Positions 5,808 to 8,124 of a DNA stretch of 8,124 bases are shown here, in pieces. Position 1 is the first letter of the stretch; the number at the start of each line of letters is the position of its first letter. The notes under the pieces were generated by a model. It worked only from the letters and a program-made list of their open reading frames with translations. It was not told the origin of the DNA and did not search any database. Made by a program: the position numbers and the translations under genes. This stretch comes from Planctomycetota bacterium (GTDB taxonomy: Bacteria; Planctomycetota; Phycisphaerae; UBA1845): the NCBI GenBank assembly GCA_024277835.1, contig JAJRUK010000223.1, forward strand, positions 1-8,124. Reading direction: 5' to 3'.

Positions 5808-6572
5808 TTAACCGTCGAACTCGTCGCCGCGAAAACTGCTGCCGAGATACGTCGAGCGAACCAGCTCGTTTTGGACAATGGCCTGCGGGCTTCCTTCCGC
5901 GATTTCTTGCCCATCATTGATAATGTAGCTTCGATCCGTCACGCGAAGAGTTTCGCGGACGTTATGATCCGTCAACAAGACGGCGATGCCCAGGTCGCGC
6001 TTAAGGTGAAGAATCTCGTGCTGCAAATCCTCGACCGCTTTGGGATCGACCCCGCTAAACGGTTCGTCGAGCATGATGAGCTTTGGCTCGGTGACAAGTG
6101 CCCGGGCGATCTCGAGCTTTCGTCGCTCGCCGCCGGATAGCGTTTTCGCAAGCTGCTTGGACTGCGTTGCAAGACCGAATTGCTCGATTAGCTGAGCAGC
6201 CTTTTGCTTTCGCGCCCGGCGATCCAGGTCACGCATCGTTTCCAAGATCGCGAGCAGGTTTTCCTCTACCGTGAGCCTCTGAAAGACGCTCGGCTCTTGC
6301 GACAGATACCCCATCCCCAGCTGCGCCCGCTTATACATCGCCAGACGCGTCACGTCTTGACCGTCGAAGATCACCGCCCCCGCTTCGGCATCGATCATCC
6401 CCACCGTCATGCGAAACGTCGTCGTCTTCCCCGCGCCGTTTCGCCCGAGCAGCCCAACGATTTCCGCCGGTTGCACATGAAAACTGAGTCGATCGACGAC
6501 AGTTCGCCCGTCAAAACGCTTAACGAGTTCGCGCACGTCCAGAAGTGGCTTGCCGTTTTGTTGAGAACGCAT
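5808..6572 (-). CDS. lptB: LPS export ABC transporter ATP-binding protein LptB
   Basis: A 254-residue ABC ATPase of normal LptB length. The motifs are Walker A GRNGAGKT (43-50), Q-loop YLSQEPSVFQRLTVEENL (Gln92), signature LSGGERRKLEIARAL (145-159), Walker B LIMLDEPFSGVDP (165-177), and the H-loop LLTDHNVRETL (His203), whose TDHNVRETL form is characteristic of LptB. The C-terminus has YLGSSF, like the YLGxxF end of LptB. It powers extraction of lipopolysaccharide from the inner membrane with LptFG and LptC, none of which is in the window. The ATG at 6572 gives the normal LptB N-terminal length and has no strong Shine-Dalgarno site. It lies 56 bases downstream of lepB on the same strand, so cotranscription is likely. 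The nearest alternative is a LivF/LivG-type ATPase, but the H-loop argues for LptB. Confidence 0.93.
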   Translation of the reverse strand: MRSQQNGKPLLDVRELVKRFDGRTVVDRLSFHVQPAEIVGLLGRNGAGKTTTFRMTVGMIDAEAGAVIFDGQDVTRLAMYKRAQLGMGYLSQEPSVFQRLTVEENLLAILETMRDLDRRARKQKAAQLIEQFGLATQSKQLAKTLSGGERRKLEIARALVTEPKLIMLDEPFSGVDPKAVEDLQHEILHLKRDLGIAVLLTDHNVRETLRVTDRSYIINDGQEIAEGSPQAIVQNELVRSTYLGSSFRGDEFDG

Positions 6573-6628
6573 GTTGAGCGGGAGTATCCTCGAAAGCGCG
6601 TAACCCGTCTAGCTGGCGTCACCGCAAG

Positions 6629-8124
6629 TCAGCGAATCCAGCGCATCCGCCCCACGTCGGGAATCACGCCGAACCGCTTCACCACGGGCAACCACTCAAT
6701 CCGATGTCCGCTAGGCCAATAGACGAAAAACGCCCGACCAATCAGCTGATCCGCAGGAACCGTGCCAAGTTGAAACGCATCGCCGCGATCCACAAGATGC
6801 GATCCGGTCACGTCCCACAGGCGCGAGTCCTTACTCGCAGCCGTGTTGTCGCCGAGCATGAAGTACTCATCGTGACGAAGCAAGATCGGGCTGTTCCGCC
6901 CGCCCCACCCTTCGACCGGACCGAACCCCGCAATCGACCGGGAGGAGTCGTTGTAATAGTGCTCATCGCGCTCGATCAACAAATGCGTGAGCAAAAAGTC
7001 ACCGCCCTTTGCGAAAATGCGAGGCGACCGCGCGGTCGGCGATACGGAGCTTCGCCGAAGATGTCCGATGTTGGGTCCGTAGTAGGCGGGCGACGACCGG
7101 TCCGTCGAGGTTGACAGAACCTCCTCCCCGCCGACATGAAGCGAAAGGCGATAGTCAACATTCTCGAAGCTCACTTCGATCGGCTCGCCGGGGACCAGCG
7201 GCTCGATGCGTCCGGTGAGAACGATCGGCACTTTCGCCGCACCTGCCTTCGTCAGATTCTCGCGAATCGAAATGCCACCGTCGGCGCGAATTTCCGCACG
7301 AAAAGCACGGTTGCGCTTGCTAAGCGAAACACTCACCGATCCGCTTTCTGCCTCGACCGTCACCACGAACGAGACACGCAAATCAGAAACATACGGCGCG
7401 AGACGCCCTTGAATGTTGTATGCGCAGCTCGCGCGAATCTCCTTCCGCGCCAACTCGATGAAGTCTTCGTCGATCCCCTTATCGCGAAAGACAACACGCC
7501 GCTTGGTCGCGTCCCATCCCGAGTCATCCCTGGCACCTGGCTGCCACCGAGGCTGATCCGGGTCTAACGTTCGAGGCGGATAATCATGATTGTACACCGA
7601 AAACCAGAGCGCCTTTTGAGCAGCCGGCGTCTTGCGTGCGACTTTCATTTTCTCGTCTAGCTCTTTCAGGACACTCGCGGGCGGCGGCGAAAGTCGCTCG
7701 CGTTTCTTCGTCGAGCGCAGCCGATATTTCTCCTCGCGGATTCGTTCCAGCTTCGCAACCGTCTCTTTCGTAAGCTCAGACGTCGGCACGCTATAAATAT
7801 CACCGTCGAGAATCATGAGCACTTCATCAGGAAGCCCCGCGAGTCGCTTGATGAAATTCGTCTTCCCGTCGGCGGGATCCTTGAACACCGTCACGTCCCA
7901 ACGCTGCGGCCCGAGCGCAGCGATGCCCGTATCAAGAGGCCACTTCAAGACGAGAATGCGATCGCCAGTCTCGGCGTTGTGGGCCACGTCGTTGATCCGA
8001 AGCTTGGTATTGGAATGGTTACAGTTGGGACAGATAGCCCGCGAACGCTCGCCGATCACCTCGGGGCGGCGCGAGTCATCAAGATCGCGCACGCAGTAAG
8101 CAAACTCAACGCCACAGTCCTCGC
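6629..8124 (-). CDS. lepB: Signal peptidase I (S26), planctomycete type, 5' end beyond the right edge
   Basis: The in-window part gives at least 498 residues, open to the edge. A GTG at 8092 is not a credible start: the frame continues upstream with the cysteine-bearing EDCGVEFAYC, which pairs with CPNCNH (8032-8015) as a zinc-ribbon-like region. Next come GDRILVLK, the box RWDVTVFKDP, and NFIKRLAGLPDE, whose Lys (codon 7849-7847) should be the general base. The GDNTAASKDSR box (6853-6821) comes near the C-terminus, before GRAFFVYWP. The catalytic serine and membrane anchor would lie outside the window. Between the lysine box and GDN box is an insert of roughly 300 residues: a charged helical part (about 7790-7620), then a beta-rich part (VSFVVTVEAES, VDYRLSLHVGGEEV) resembling a concanavalin/LamG-like sandwich. 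It should cleave signal peptides at the outer face of the inner membrane. It stands upstream of lptB, probably in one transcript. Confidence 0.92.
   Translation of the reverse strand, partial: EDCGVEFAYCVRDLDDSRRPEVIGERSRAICPNCNHSNTKLRINDVAHNAETGDRILVLKWPLDTGIAALGPQRWDVTVFKDPADGKTNFIKRLAGLPDEVLMILDGDIYSVPTSELTKETVAKLERIREEKYRLRSTKKRERLSPPPASVLKELDEKMKVARKTPAAQKALWFSVYNHDYPPRTLDPDQPRWQPGARDDSGWDATKRRVVFRDKGIDEDFIELARKEIRASCAYNIQGRLAPYVSDLRVSFVVTVEAESGSVSVSLSKRNRAFRAEIRADGGISIRENLTKAGAAKVPIVLTGRIEPLVPGEPIEVSFENVDYRLSLHVGGEEVLSTSTDRSSPAYYGPNIGHLRRSSVSPTARSPRIFAKGGDFLLTHLLIERDEHYYNDSSRSIAGFGPVEGWGGRNSPILLRHDEYFMLGDNTAASKDSRLWDVTGSHLVDRGDAFQLGTVPADQLIGRAFFVYWPSGHRIEWLPVVKRFGVIPDVGRMRWIR

Larger units (their letters stand above)
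5583..5813. repeat. Composite inverted-repeat element spanning the convergent intergenic region (REP-doublet/MITE-like)
   Basis: The outer ends match as inverted repeats. GGTTAAC at 5583-5589 pairs with GTTAACC at 5807-5813, CTGTTGAAAAA at 5593-5603 with TTTTTGAACAG at 5793-5803 (one mismatch), and a 25-nt module at 5616-5640 with its inverted copy at 5767-5791 (24/25 identical). Further in, CTAGAGC at 5640-5646 pairs with GCTCTAG at 5740-5746. The left arm carries about 11 extra bases near 5604-5615 that form a small hairpin AAAAC-GAA-GTTTT (5600-5612). The whole 219-base gap between genes is filled by this structure and I see no protein or RNA gene in it. Both neighbouring stop codons (5586-5588 on +, 5810-5808 on -) lie inside the outermost GGTTAAC. 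The matching ends could be a mobile non-autonomous element, a REP doublet, or a shared bidirectional terminator. Confidence 0.65.

Noticed and set aside
5637..6140. Plus-strand open frame from the intergenic repeat into lptB
   Set aside because: Its first part translates the palindromic repeats and the rest is antisense to the conserved LptB C-terminus.
8090..8092. GTG start for the signal peptidase
   Set aside because: The frame stays open to the window edge with relevant cysteines upstream, and the catalytic serine region would be missing, so the true start lies outside.

Overview
The window looks like bacterial chromosome from a Planctomycetota-type organism, possibly Phycisphaerae or a related lineage. 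The best evidence is the signal peptidase I at the right end, which has the planctomycete architecture: a zinc-ribbon-like cysteine region in the N-terminal half and a large beta-rich insert between the catalytic lysine box and the GDN box. Fairly GC-rich coding sequence, near absence of recognisable Shine-Dalgarno sites and dispersed GCACCGGTT palindromes fit the same picture. The assignment is an inference and has not been checked by alignment.

The layout is two convergent blocks. Bases 1-5588 (+ strand) hold five tightly packed genes that read as one transcription unit: an acyl-carrier-protein/PlsC acyltransferase fusion (open at the left edge), a HAD-IB phosphatase, a zinc-dependent medium-chain dehydrogenase, a divergent LarA/DUF2088 (nickel-pincer racemase-like) protein and a diacylglycerol-kinase-family lipid kinase. 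The first three are joined by ATGA stop/start overlaps, and the next two follow after gaps of 14 and 9 bases. Bases 5808-8124 (- strand) hold lepB (5' end outside the window) followed by lptB, both cell-envelope housekeeping genes.

Between the blocks, 5589-5807 has no gene but holds an elaborate inverted-repeat structure. Two copies of a 25-nt palindromic module lie in opposite orientation, with shared outer and inner flanks. The outermost matching heptamer, GGTTAAC, contains the stop codons of both convergent genes. A different palindrome and a 9-bp tandem repeat lie inside an unusual insert in the lipid kinase gene.

As a pathway, the left block suggests assembly of a membrane lipid. An acyl-ACP or fused acyl donor would be transferred to a glycerolipid by PlsC, a phosphate removed by the HAD enzyme, and a phosphate added by the lipid kinase, while the dehydrogenase and LarA-like protein act on a hydroxy/oxo substrate. 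The gene set resembles my recollection of the myxobacterial elb (ether-lipid) cluster. The combination with a LarA-like protein is the most interesting feature of the window; its substrate cannot be read from the sequence.
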